A DNA stretch of 6,312 bases from an uncultured Alistipes sp. (GCA_947178455.1 CAMWYI010000102.1:1-6312); one strand, 5' to 3'; positions 1 through 6,312 are shown, counted from the first letter of the stretch. Notes: generated by a model from the sequence alone, not told the origin. Program-made: numbers and translations.

Positions 1-1701
1 CGCCCCATTATCAACGAAATCGGTACCGCTCCGCTGATTGCGCTCACCGCGACCGCCACGCCCAAAGTGCAGCTTGATATTCAGAAGAATCTGGGCATGT
101 CGGACGCTTCCGTCTTCAAATCGTCGTTCAACCGCCCCAATCTCTATTACGAACTGCGGCCCAAGCACGACGTCGACCGCGAAATCATCCGCTTCATCAA
201 GCAGAACGAGCACAAGAGCGGCATCATCTATTGTTTGAGCCGCAAAAAAGTGGAGGAACTCGCCGAGTTGTTGACAGCCAACGGCATACGGGCCCATGCC
301 TATCATGCCGGTATGGATGCGGCGACCCGTGCGGCCAATCAGGACGATTTTCTGATGGAGCGCGTCGACGTCATCGTGGCGACCATTGCGTTCGGCATGG
401 GCATCGATAAACCCGATGTGCGTTACGTCATCCACTACGATATTCCCAAGTCGCTCGAAGGCTACTACCAAGAGACCGGACGTGCCGGTCGCGACGGCGG
501 CGAGGGCTATTGTTTGACCTTTTACAGCTACAAGGATATTCAGAAACTCGAAAAATTCATGCAGGGTAAGCCGGTGGCCGAGCAGGAAATCGGTAAATTG
601 CTTTTGCAGGAGACGGTTTCGTATGCCGAGAGTTCGATGTGCCGCCGCAAGACGCTGCTGCACTATTTCGGCGAGGAGTATCCCGAGGAGAATTGCGGCA
701 GTTGCGACAACTGCCGCAATCCGAAGCCCAGCGTCGATGCGAAAGCGCCGTTGAAAATGGCGCTCGAAGCCTTGCGCGACATCGGGGACAAGTTCAAGGC
801 CGATTACCTGATAGGCGTGCTGACGGGCAAAAACACCGCTCTGATAAAGAGTTACGGGCACCACAAATCAAAGTGGTTCGGGGCCGGAGAGGAACATGAC
901 GCGCGCTTTTGGGGGGCCGTGCTCCGGCAGGGGTTGATTCTCGGGCTCATCGACAAGAACATCGAGAATTACGGGCTGTTGTCCATCAATCCCAAAGGGG
1001 AGCAGTTCATCGCCTTGCCGACGCCCGTCACCGTAACGCTCGACCACAACTACGACGAGGAGGAGAAAGAGGCCGAATCCGTCGCTCCGATGGGACGCGG
1101 CGGCGCGGCCGACGAGGAGTTGTTCTCTATGTTGAAAGATTTGCGCAAGAAGGTGGCCAAACAACAGGGCCTGCCGCCGTTCGTGATATTCCAAGACCCG
1201 TCGTTGGAGGATATGTCCATTCAGTATCCCGTCACGATCGAGGAGTTGCAGAACATCACGGGCGTGGGTGCTGGCAAGGCGCGCAAGTTCGGCGACGAGT
1301 TTGTTAAATTAATCAAGGATTACGTCGAAGAAAAGGAGATTGTCCGTCCTCAGGACATGGTGGTCAAAGCCGTTGCGAACAAGTCGGGCATCAAGATATT
1401 CGTCATCCAGTCCATCGACCGCAAAATGGATTTCGAGGACATCGCGCGGGCCAAGAACCTCGATTTCGACGAACTGCTGACCGAAATCGAGGGCATCGTC
1501 AATTCGGGCACGAAACTCGACATCTCCTATTACCTGCGGGATTTCATGGACGAGGACAAGGCGGAGGACATCTACGCCTACTTCAAGGAGGACGCCGAGA
1601 GCGATTCGCTCGATGCCGCCGTCGAGGAGCTGGGGGCCGATTATACCGAAGAGGAAATCCGGCTCGTGCGCATCAAGTTCATGTGTGAGCAGGGAAATTG
1701 A
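1..1701 (+). CDS. recQ: ATP-dependent DNA helicase RecQ (5'-truncated by window edge)
   Basis: This is a 3'-5' superfamily 2 DNA helicase acting in recombinational repair and stalled-fork processing in the cytoplasm. The frame is open from base 1, so the start lies outside, and 566 residues are visible. By alignment from memory with E. coli RecQ, about 165-170 N-terminal residues are missing, including Walker A and the DEAH box. Numbering from base 1, motif III (ALTATAT) is at residues 14-20. Motif V (ATIAFGMGIDKP) follows, and motif VI (QETGRAGRDG) carries arginines 161 and 164. Four zinc-binding cysteines lie at 214, 232, 235 and 238. An RQC winged helix (SYGHHKSKWFG, then FWGAVLRQGLILGL) follows, and an HRDC domain spans about 371-442 with the GVGAGKARKFG hairpin. 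The last ~115 residues (about 447-566) are an acidic helical extension resembling the HTH_40-type domain seen on many Bacteroidota RecQ proteins. The 3' end overlaps the convergent M16 gene by 23 bp. No frameshift is seen. Confidence 0.97.
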   Translation, partial: RPIINEIGTAPLIALTATATPKVQLDIQKNLGMSDASVFKSSFNRPNLYYELRPKHDVDREIIRFIKQNEHKSGIIYCLSRKKVEELAELLTANGIRAHAYHAGMDAATRAANQDDFLMERVDVIVATIAFGMGIDKPDVRYVIHYDIPKSLEGYYQETGRAGRDGGEGYCLTFYSYKDIQKLEKFMQGKPVAEQEIGKLLLQETVSYAESSMCRRKTLLHYFGEEYPEENCGSCDNCRNPKPSVDAKAPLKMALEALRDIGDKFKADYLIGVLTGKNTALIKSYGHHKSKWFGAGEEHDARFWGAVLRQGLILGLIDKNIENYGLLSINPKGEQFIALPTPVTVTLDHNYDEEEKEAESVAPMGRGGAADEELFSMLKDLRKKVAKQQGLPPFVIFQDPSLEDMSIQYPVTIEELQNITGVGAGKARKFGDEFVKLIKDYVEEKEIVRPQDMVVKAVANKSGIKIFVIQSIDRKMDFEDIARAKNLDFDELLTEIEGIVNSGTKLDISYYLRDFMDEDKAEDIYAYFKEDAESDSLDAAVEELGADYTEEEIRLVRIKFMCEQGN

Positions 1702-2953
1702 CGCCCGCCACGACCGTCACCAAATCTTCGGGAGCCAAATAGCGGCGGGCCAGCCGCTGCACCTCTTCGGGCGTCGTTTCGCGGATGCGGTGGAGATTTT
1801 CGCCGATGACGCTGTTGCTCATTCCGCACAGCAGGTTTTCGATCGTCACGTCGGCGATGCCGAACGGCCCGTCGAGAATGCGCATCATTTCGCCCGCCAT
1901 CATGTTTTTCACCATATCCAGTTCTGCTGCGGGCATCGCCTCGTCGCGAAGACGCGCTATTTCCGCATGGATTTCGTGCAGGGCCGCCTGCGTCACTTCG
2001 GTGCCTACCTGCGTCGCTATGGCCAGATAGCCAGCCTGTTGGAAATTGATGGTCGCGGCCGCTGCTCCGTAGGTGTAGCCGTGTTTTTCGCGCAGGTTCT
2101 GCATCAGTCGGGCGCCGAAATAGCCGCCCAATGCCATTGCCACCACTTGCATCCCCACGAAATCGGGGTGTTGTCGCGGAAAGAGCATCCGGCCCACCCG
2201 TATGGCCGATTGCACGGCCCCCGCGTGTTCCACGAACAATTCGTGCCGCGTTTCCGGTGTCGGAATCTCCGGCCGCGTCGCTCCGCCGCCTGCGGGCAGT
2301 TGCGCGGCTATCGCGTCGATTGCGCGCTGCTCCGTTTCTCCCACGCGGCCGCTGCACACCACGAAGCAGTTTTCGGCCGTGTAGTGCCGTGTGTAAAACT
2401 CAACGATGTCCGCACGGGTCAGCCGGTCGTATAGTTCCGCTTCCGACGACCGCCCGTAGGGGTGTTGCGGCCCGAAAAGCGCTTGCGCAAAGGCTTCGCT
2501 GGCCTGCGTGTTGACTTTCGTGCGGTCGATGAGCAGTTGCTGCTTGCGTTTGGCGCAGTAGGCCGCGACCTCCTCGTCGGGGAAGAGTGGATGCAGCAAA
2601 ATCTGTTCGGCCAATTCGAGCGTGGGCGCGGCGAATTTCGAGAGCATGCAGAAACTGACGTAAACCATGTCGCGGTCGATGTTCACGTCGAAATACGAGC
2701 CGTAGTAGTCGAGCCGTTCGGCGATTTCGTGGGCCGTGCAGTCGCGCGTGCCCTCTGCCAGCAGGTTCGCGGCGGCCGATGCCGAGAACGAAACCTGCTG
2801 GGCCGATGTGCCGGCCGCGAAGACGAACGTCACGCGCAGCACCTCGAAATCGTCGGATGCCAACGTATGGATTTTCACGCCGTTCGCGAGGGTTCGGACG
2901 GCGGGTTCGGTCACTTCGACCGATGCGGGCAGGGTGATAGGCGGCTGTTTCAT
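1679..2953 (-). CDS. M16 family peptidase subunit without zinc motif (Arg/Tyr-bearing partner)
   Basis: The product is 424 residues with the two-lobed M16 (pitrilysin/MPP-like) fold. The N-terminal lobe starts with the usual beta strand (RTLANGVKIHTL, ~20-31). The C-terminal lobe carries GGYFGARLMQNLREKHGYTYG with the Arg288/Tyr295 pair that M16B proteins use to hold the substrate. The zinc motif is lost. Anchoring on the shared GTR (57-59 in the neighbour, 68-70 here), the HxxEH positions are occupied by Ser59, Ala62 and Asn63. By family precedent (MPP alpha/beta, Sphingomonas heterodimeric M16B) it should be the non-catalytic half of a heterodimer with the product of the upstream gene. There is no signal peptide or membrane segment, so it is probably cytoplasmic. 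The ATG at 2953 is chosen because it forms ATGA with the upstream stop and begins the homologous fold. The same frame stays open far upstream, so a stop codon does not fix the start. The 3' end overlaps recQ by 23 bp. Confidence 0.93.
   Translation of the reverse strand: MKQPPITLPASVEVTEPAVRTLANGVKIHTLASDDFEVLRVTFVFAAGTSAQQVSFSASAAANLLAEGTRDCTAHEIAERLDYYGSYFDVNIDRDMVYVSFCMLSKFAAPTLELAEQILLHPLFPDEEVAAYCAKRKQQLLIDRTKVNTQASEAFAQALFGPQHPYGRSSEAELYDRLTRADIVEFYTRHYTAENCFVVCSGRVGETEQRAIDAIAAQLPAGGGATRPEIPTPETRHELFVEHAGAVQSAIRVGRMLFPRQHPDFVGMQVVAMALGGYFGARLMQNLREKHGYTYGAAAATINFQQAGYLAIATQVGTEVTQAALHEIHAEIARLRDEAMPAAELDMVKNMMAGEMMRILDGPFGIADVTIENLLCGMSNSVIGENLHRIRETTPEEVQRLARRYLAPEDLVTVVAGVNFPAHT
2950..2953 (-). 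promoter_or_regulatory. ATGA stop/start overlap (translational coupling site)
   Basis: Read on the minus strand, the four bases ATGA contain the start codon of the non-catalytic M16 subunit and the TGA stop of the catalytic subunit. Such overlaps usually mean that ribosomes finishing the first gene re-initiate on the second. That would keep two subunits of one complex near equal amounts. No separate ribosome binding site for the downstream gene is obvious. Confidence 0.85.
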
Positions 2954-4218
2954 GATTCGGCATTTTCGGCGGGTTCGGTTTTCGGGGCGGCGCGGTAAAT
3001 CAGCGTGGAACTGCATTCCGGCCGGAACGTGCGGCGGCTGAAATCGCGGATGCGCTCCGCTCCGACCGCCCGATAGCGCGCCACCTCGCCGTTGATGAGT
3101 TCGAGGTCGCCCAGCATTTCGTAAAATCCCAAGTTCATCGCTTTGTTCATCACGTTCAGTTCGCCGAACAGCGTGTTCGCCTCGAACTTGTTTTTCACCT
3201 TTTCCAGTTCGTGTTCGGGCACGATTTCGGTTTGCAGCGCCGAGACCTCTTGGGCAAAAGCCGCTTCGGCCGCTTCGACCGTCGTTTCGGGCAGCAGCTG
3301 GCCCGTGAAGATGAAAAGCCCCGGGTCGACATCGCCCGTGATGTAGGCATTGACGCTCGACAGCAGCTTGCGTTCGCGCACCAGCCGCCGGTACAGGCGC
3401 GACGAATCGCCGCCCGACAGCAGGTCGGAAACCAAATCGGCCGTATAGAAATCTTCGGACATCCGGCCGCCCATGCGGTAGGCTATGGTCAGCGTCGTGG
3501 CCGGTACGTCGCGCTCCACTTCCAACCGGCGCGGTGCCGTTTGTGGGGGTTCTTGCGGAATGGGTGCGGCTGCGGTCGGCCGGTCGGCCAGCCCGCCGAA
3601 CCATTTTTCGCCCAAATCGAGCATCCGTTCTTCGTCCAAGTCGGCCGAGAGCGAAAGCACGGCGTTCGACGGGTGGTAGTGCGTGCGGTAGAATGCCTGC
3701 ACTTCGTCGAGCGTCGCGGCGGCGATGTGGTCGGGTGTCAGCCCGATAGCGGCCCAGCGGTAGGGGTGCACCTTGTAGGCGAGGTCGCGCAGGAGCAGCG
3801 CCCGGTCGCCGTAGGGTTGGTTGAGGTAACGCTGCCGGAACTCCTCGATGACCACTTTTTTCTCGGTGGCCAGCTTTTCGGACGTGATGTCCAGTCCCTC
3901 CATGCGGTCGCTTTCGAGCCAAAGAGCCGTTTCGATGTTCTCGTAGGGCAGCGTGAGGTAAAAATCCGTGTAGTCGTTGTTTGTGAATGCGTTGTTGTCG
4001 CCCGATGCCATTTGCACGGGCAGGTCGAAGACCGGCACTTGGCGCGTGCCGCGAAACATCAGGTGTTCGAACAGGTGGGCGAATCCCGTGCGGTCGGGCG
4101 ATTCGTTGCGGGCCCCGACCTTGTAGAGGATGTTCACGGCGGCCAGTTTCGACGTGCGGTCGCGGTTGACGATGACCGTCAGTCCGTTGTCGAGAATGCG
4201 TTTTCGGTAGGTAATCAC
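2950..4218 (-). CDS. M16 family zinc metallopeptidase, catalytic subunit
   Basis: The product is 422 residues, normal for a bacterial M16B peptidase. M16 enzymes cleave peptides or unfolded protein segments inside a clam-shell chamber. The inverted zinc motif HLFEH is intact (His48, Glu51 as catalytic base, His52), and the distal glutamate ligand falls in KKVVIEEFRQR (Glu125/126). The typical GDNNAFTNNDYTDFYL segment (~73-88) and YRTHYHPSNAVLSLSADLD (~177-195) support the family. The C-terminal lobe has LLSGGDSSRLYRRL followed by RERKLLSS, where Ser288 sits where the partner has the substrate-binding Tyr and the usual Gly is Leu285. This suggests it relies on the downstream partner for that site. 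There is no signal peptide, so it is probably cytoplasmic. The start is GTG at 4218. Upstream of it there is no Shine-Dalgarno, and the next Met (residue 54) lies beyond the zinc motif. The stop overlaps the next gene as ATGA, which suggests translational coupling. A periplasmic role is not supported. Confidence 0.94.
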   Translation of the reverse strand: MITYRKRILDNGLTVIVNRDRTSKLAAVNILYKVGARNESPDRTGFAHLFEHLMFRGTRQVPVFDLPVQMASGDNNAFTNNDYTDFYLTLPYENIETALWLESDRMEGLDITSEKLATEKKVVIEEFRQRYLNQPYGDRALLLRDLAYKVHPYRWAAIGLTPDHIAAATLDEVQAFYRTHYHPSNAVLSLSADLDEERMLDLGEKWFGGLADRPTAAAPIPQEPPQTAPRRLEVERDVPATTLTIAYRMGGRMSEDFYTADLVSDLLSGGDSSRLYRRLVRERKLLSSVNAYITGDVDPGLFIFTGQLLPETTVEAAEAAFAQEVSALQTEIVPEHELEKVKNKFEANTLFGELNVMNKAMNLGFYEMLGDLELINGEVARYRAVGAERIRDFSRRTFRPECSSTLIYRAAPKTEPAENAES

Positions 4219-4223
4219 AGTGC

Positions 4224-4231
4224 CAAAAGTA
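4224..4231 (-). promoter_or_regulatory. Candidate -7 box (TAnnTTTG) for the M16 operon
   Basis: The minus strand reads TACTTTTG, an exact match to the Bacteroidota -7 consensus TAnnTTTG. It ends only five bases before the GTG start codon, so transcription would begin at or very near the start codon. A matching TTTG -33 element is not clear at the expected distance: around 4250-4256 the minus strand reads TTTTTCG. The exact box and the lack of another candidate in the spacer favour it. The poor -33 and the extreme closeness to the start count against it. Confidence 0.4.
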
Positions 4232-4238
4232 AAAATAA

Positions 4239-4254
4239 TTTTCGCAATCGAAAA
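4239..4254. repeat. Short inverted repeat TTTTCG-caat-CGAAAA
   Basis: Two perfect 6-bp arms are separated by 4 bp, lying 21 bases upstream of the M16 GTG start and just upstream of its candidate -7 box. The position would suit an operator or a promoter-proximal regulator site. Arms this short can arise by chance in AT-rich promoter DNA. Confidence 0.35.
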
Positions 4255-4260
4255 ATCGGC

Positions 4261-4374
4261 GGATTCGCGTCGTTCCGGTTCGCGGCGCTGGCCCGCAGCC
4301 CGTGCGGTGCACGACTTCGCTGGCCGGAGGTGCCGGCCCCGATGCCCGGTTCGGCCCCGACCGTCCGCCGCCCC
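4261..4374. other. GC-rich non-coding core of the divergent intergenic region
   Basis: By hand count 89 of 114 bases are G or C, against 14 of 42 in the flank towards the M16 genes and 16 of 56 in the flank carrying the PFOR promoter. The core holds small inverted repeats: CGTGC-ggt-GCACG at 4301-4313 and GGCCGG-aggtg-CCGGCC at 4322-4338. It also holds a 9-bp direct repeat, CGGCCCCGA, at 4334-4342 and 4352-4360. I see no convincing gene, tRNA cloverleaf or Rho-independent terminator, because no T tract follows either hairpin. Open frames across it have low-complexity Arg/Pro-rich translations typical of non-coding GC-rich DNA. Confidence 0.6.
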
Positions 4375-4375
4375 A

Positions 4376-4387
4376 ATTAAATTTAAT
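4376..4387. repeat. Perfect 12-bp palindrome ATTAAATTTAAT upstream of the PFOR promoter
   Basis: ATTAAATTTAAT is identical to its reverse complement and sits just 3 bp upstream of the candidate -33 element of the PFOR promoter. It marks the sharp switch from the GC-rich core to AT-rich promoter DNA. Possible roles are a dimeric regulator site or an UP-like AT tract. The arrangement is visible, but the function is inferred only from position. Confidence 0.4.
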
Positions 4388-4390
4388 AAA

Positions 4391-4423
4391 TGTGCAATTT
4401 TTCCGCCGAATTTTCTATCTTTG
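4391..4423 (+). promoter_or_regulatory. Bacteroidota-type promoter of the PFOR gene
   Basis: The -7 box TATCTTTG at 4416-4423 matches TAnnTTTG exactly. TGTG at 4391-4394 matches three of four bases of the -33 TTTG element, with 21 bp between the two boxes. Transcription would be expected to start around 4428-4432, giving a leader of about 75 bases before the ATG at 4505. The box architecture is that recognised by the Bacteroidota primary sigma factor (sigma-ABfr type). Confidence 0.75.
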
Positions 4424-4428
4424 CATCA

Positions 4429-4474
4429 CGGAACGGCTGCGGCTTTTCCGAACGGCAGTGTGTGCATCCGAACG
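4429..4474 (+). repeat. Three CSGAACG repeats about 20 bp apart in the PFOR leader
   Basis: CGGAACG at 4429-4435, CCGAACG at 4448-4454 and CCGAACG at 4468-4474 start 19 and 20 bp apart, about two helical turns. The last two share the longer core TCCGAACG (4447-4454 and 4467-4474). They fall at and just after the predicted transcription start, inside the 5' leader. A regulator binding one DNA face or an RNA-level element is possible. The motif is short and GC-rich, so chance is not excluded. Confidence 0.4.
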
Positions 4475-4504
4475 ATAACACTCAAACATAAACACTAACG
4501 AAAA

Positions 4505-6312
4505 ATGGCAGAAAAGAAATTCATTACCTGTGATGGTAATTACGCTGCGGCGCATGTGGCCTACATGTTCTCGGAAGTCGCGGCTATTTATCCCATTACG
4601 CCCTCTTCGACTATGGCCGAGCTCGTCGACGAATGGGCCGCACAGGGTCGCAAAAACATCTTCGGCGAGACCGTCAAGGTCGTCGAGATGCAGTCCGAAG
4701 CCGGTGCCGCCGGTGCCGTGCACGGTTCGTTGCAGAGCGGTGCGCTGACGACCACGTTCACCGCTTCGCAGGGCTTGCTGCTGATGATTCCCAACATGTA
4801 CAAAATCTCGGGCGAGTTGCTTCCGGGCGTCTTCCACGTGTCGGCTCGCGCACTGGCTGCGCAGTCGTTGTCCATCTTCGGCGACCATCAGGATGTCATG
4901 GCGACCCGTCAGACCGGTTTCGCCATGTTGGCTACGTCGTCGGTGCAGGAGGTCATGGACTTGGCCGGTATCGCGCACATCGTGGCTCTGAAAGCCCGCG
5001 TGCCGTTCGTGCACTTCTTCGACGGCTTCCGCACGTCGCACGAGATTCAGAAAATCGAGCTCATCGACGAGGCTGCACTGACCGCCATGCTCGACCGCGA
5101 CGCCCTCAAAGCGTTCCGCGAGCGTGCCCTCAATCCCGAACACCCCGTGACGCGCGGTACGGCGCAGAATCCCGACATCTACTTCCAGACGCGTGAGGCG
5201 GCCAACAAGTTCTACACGGCCGTGCCCGACATGGTGGCCGATGCCATGAAGGAGATTTCGCGTATCACCGGCCGCGAATACAAACCGTTCGTATATTACG
5301 GTGCCAAAGATGCCGAGAATATCATCGTCGCAATGGGTTCCGTTACGGAGACTATCAAGGAGACGGTCGATTACCTGACGGCCAAAGGCGAGAAGGTCGG
5401 CGTCGTGACGGTACACCTCTACCGTCCGTTCTCGGCCAAATATCTGGCTGCCGTATTGCCCGACAGCGTGAAACGCATTTGTGTGCTCGACCGCACGAAG
5501 GAGCCCGGAGCCAACGGCGACCCGCTCTATCTGGACGTAGTAGAGGCTTTCGCTACGAGCATCGACAAGAAACCGCTCATCATCGGCGGCCGTTACGGTC
5601 TTTCGTCGAAAGACACCACGCCTGCGCAGATGCTGGCCGTGTTCGAGAACCTCAAAGCCAACGAACCCAAGAATCAGTTTACCGTCGGTATCGTCGACGA
5701 CGTGACGTTCACTTCGCTGCCCGTCGGCGAGGAGATTTCGCTCGCCAAACCCGGTACGTTCGAGGGTCTGTTCTTCGGTTTGGGCGCCGACGGTACGGTG
5801 GGTGCCAACAAGAACTCGATTAAAATCATCGGCGGTTCGACGAACAAGTACTGCCAAGCCTATTTCTCCTACGACTCGAAGAAATCGGGCGGTTACACTT
5901 CGTCGCACCTGCGTTTCGGCGACCTGCCTATCACTTCGCCCTATTTGGTGACGACGCCCGACTTCGTGGCTTGCCACGTGCCGTCGTATGTCGACAAATA
6001 CGACGTGCTGAAAGGCTTGAAAAAAGGCGGTTCGTTCCTCTTGAACTCGGTGCACGACGCTGCGACGACCTGCGCGACGCTGCCCGACCACATGAAGGTC
6101 TATCTGGCCAAGAACAACATCAACTTCTACATCATCAACGCTACGAAGATTGCCGCCGAACTGGGTTTGGGTTCGCGTACGAACACCATCATGCAGTCGG
6201 CGTTCTTCAAAATCGCGAACGTCATTCCGTTCGAGAAAGCCGTTGAGGAGATGAAGCACGCCATTCTGAAATCCTACGGCAAGAAAGGCGAGGACATCGT
6301 CAACATGAACTA
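4505..6312 (+). CDS. nifJ: Pyruvate:ferredoxin (flavodoxin) oxidoreductase, N-terminal half (3'-truncated by window edge)
   Basis: This is the single-chain homodimeric enzyme that oxidises pyruvate with CoA to acetyl-CoA and CO2, passing electrons to ferredoxin or flavodoxin in anaerobic cytoplasm. The frame is open from ATG 4505 to the edge: 602 codons plus two bases, about half of a ~1180-residue protein. The N-terminal domain has YPITPSSTM with Thr32, EMQSEAGAAG with Glu65 and FHVSARAL with Arg115. These correspond, offset by one, to Thr31, Glu64 (thiamine diphosphate) and Arg114 in the Desulfovibrio africanus enzyme. Next come GFRTSHEIQKIE, the transketolase-C-like domain (VVTVHLYRPFS, then LDRTKEPGANGDPLYLDV) and the POR gamma domain from about residue 423 (FFGLGADGTVGANK). 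The visible end, AYGKKGE-like SYGKKGEDIVNMN, is where the EKR segment begins. The ferredoxin-like 4Fe-4S domain and the C-terminal TPP domain are outside. The start fits the family's N-terminus and follows an A-rich leader without Shine-Dalgarno. It has its own promoter and is divergent from the M16 operon. Confidence 0.97.
   Translation, partial: MAEKKFITCDGNYAAAHVAYMFSEVAAIYPITPSSTMAELVDEWAAQGRKNIFGETVKVVEMQSEAGAAGAVHGSLQSGALTTTFTASQGLLLMIPNMYKISGELLPGVFHVSARALAAQSLSIFGDHQDVMATRQTGFAMLATSSVQEVMDLAGIAHIVALKARVPFVHFFDGFRTSHEIQKIELIDEAALTAMLDRDALKAFRERALNPEHPVTRGTAQNPDIYFQTREAANKFYTAVPDMVADAMKEISRITGREYKPFVYYGAKDAENIIVAMGSVTETIKETVDYLTAKGEKVGVVTVHLYRPFSAKYLAAVLPDSVKRICVLDRTKEPGANGDPLYLDVVEAFATSIDKKPLIIGGRYGLSSKDTTPAQMLAVFENLKANEPKNQFTVGIVDDVTFTSLPVGEEISLAKPGTFEGLFFGLGADGTVGANKNSIKIIGGSTNKYCQAYFSYDSKKSGGYTSSHLRFGDLPITSPYLVTTPDFVACHVPSYVDKYDVLKGLKKGGSFLLNSVHDAATTCATLPDHMKVYLAKNNINFYIINATKIAAELGLGSRTNTIMQSAFFKIANVIPFEKAVEEMKHAILKSYGKKGEDIVNMN

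Noticed and set aside
1613..2434. A 273-codon plus-strand frame continuing past recQ
   Set aside because: It is in antisense register with the non-catalytic M16 gene, and its translation is His/Arg-rich and unlike any family I know.
1679..4312. An 877-codon minus-strand frame that could look like a large fusion protein
   Set aside because: Only its last 424 codons (from ATG 2953) are a real M16 protein. The first 453 are the alternate frame of the catalytic M16 gene and the GC-rich spacer, with a low-complexity Arg/Pro-rich translation.
4322..4338. GGCCGG/CCGGCC hairpin as a transcription terminator
   Set aside because: No T tract follows on either strand, and no gene ends nearby because both flanking genes start from this spacer.
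4271..4375. tRNA-like bits (GGTTCG and a CCCCA end) in the GC-rich core
   Set aside because: No acceptor, D or T stems of proper length can be paired, so no cloverleaf forms.
3211..4380. A 389-codon plus-strand frame opposite the catalytic M16 gene
   Set aside because: It is in antisense register with the M16 gene and has no domain or promoter. It is a by-product of codon bias.
4220..4498. A possible 92-residue small protein on the plus strand in the intergenic region
   Set aside because: It would start with GTG opposite the M16 start, crosses both the GC-rich core and the PFOR promoter, and has a basic Arg/Pro-rich translation without a plausible ribosome entry site.
4415..6259. A 614-codon open frame on the minus strand opposite the PFOR gene
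   Set aside because: It lies codon-in-register opposite the PFOR frame, so it stays open simply because PFOR avoids TTA, CTA and TCA codons. Its translation is His/Arg/Val-rich with no recognisable domain, while the plus frame is an unmistakable PFOR.
1..6312. CRISPR, insertion sequence, phage, toxin-antitoxin or other defence system
   Set aside because: There is no array of spaced repeats, transposase, terminal inverted repeats with target duplications, integrase or nuclease. All four genes are housekeeping or metabolic types with matching codon bias.

Overview
The window looks like ordinary chromosome from a GC-rich member of the Bacteroidota. An Alistipes-like (Rikenellaceae) genome is my best guess. 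The reasons are an exact TAnnTTTG -7 box (the Bacteroidota promoter class) ahead of the rightmost gene, start codons with A/T-rich leaders and no Shine-Dalgarno, strong G/C bias at third codon positions, and close protein-level resemblance to anaerobe-type enzymes. The genus is inferred, not shown.

Layout from left to right: (1) positions 1-1701, + strand, the C-terminal 566 residues of a RecQ DNA helicase, cut by the left edge. (2) positions 1679-2953, - strand, an M16-family protein that lacks the zinc motif. (3) positions 2950-4218, - strand, an M16-family metallopeptidase with an intact HxxEH motif. Genes 3 and 2 form a two-gene operon joined by an ATGA overlap. (4) positions 4219-4504, a 286-bp divergent intergenic region with an AT-rich promoter zone at each end and a very GC-rich core between them. 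(5) positions 4505-6312, + strand, the N-terminal half of a single-chain pyruvate:ferredoxin (flavodoxin) oxidoreductase, running off the right edge. The window ends just after the POR gamma-type domain.

The genes serve separate jobs: DNA repair (RecQ), peptide degradation or processing by a predicted M16 heterodimer, and fermentative pyruvate oxidation (PFOR). The only clear functional link is inside the M16 pair. One subunit carries the zinc ligands and the other carries the C-terminal Arg/Tyr pair, so together they make one complete active site. recQ and the M16 operon converge and overlap by 23 bp with no terminator between them.

I did not find a previously undescribed biological system. 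Several very long open frames (up to 877 codons) are shadows of the real genes. The most useful second looks are the complementary M16 pair, the tail-to-tail overlap, a possible leaderless start of the M16 operon, and the repeats and palindrome around the PFOR promoter. There are no tRNA or rRNA genes, CRISPR arrays, insertion sequences or attachment sites that I can support.
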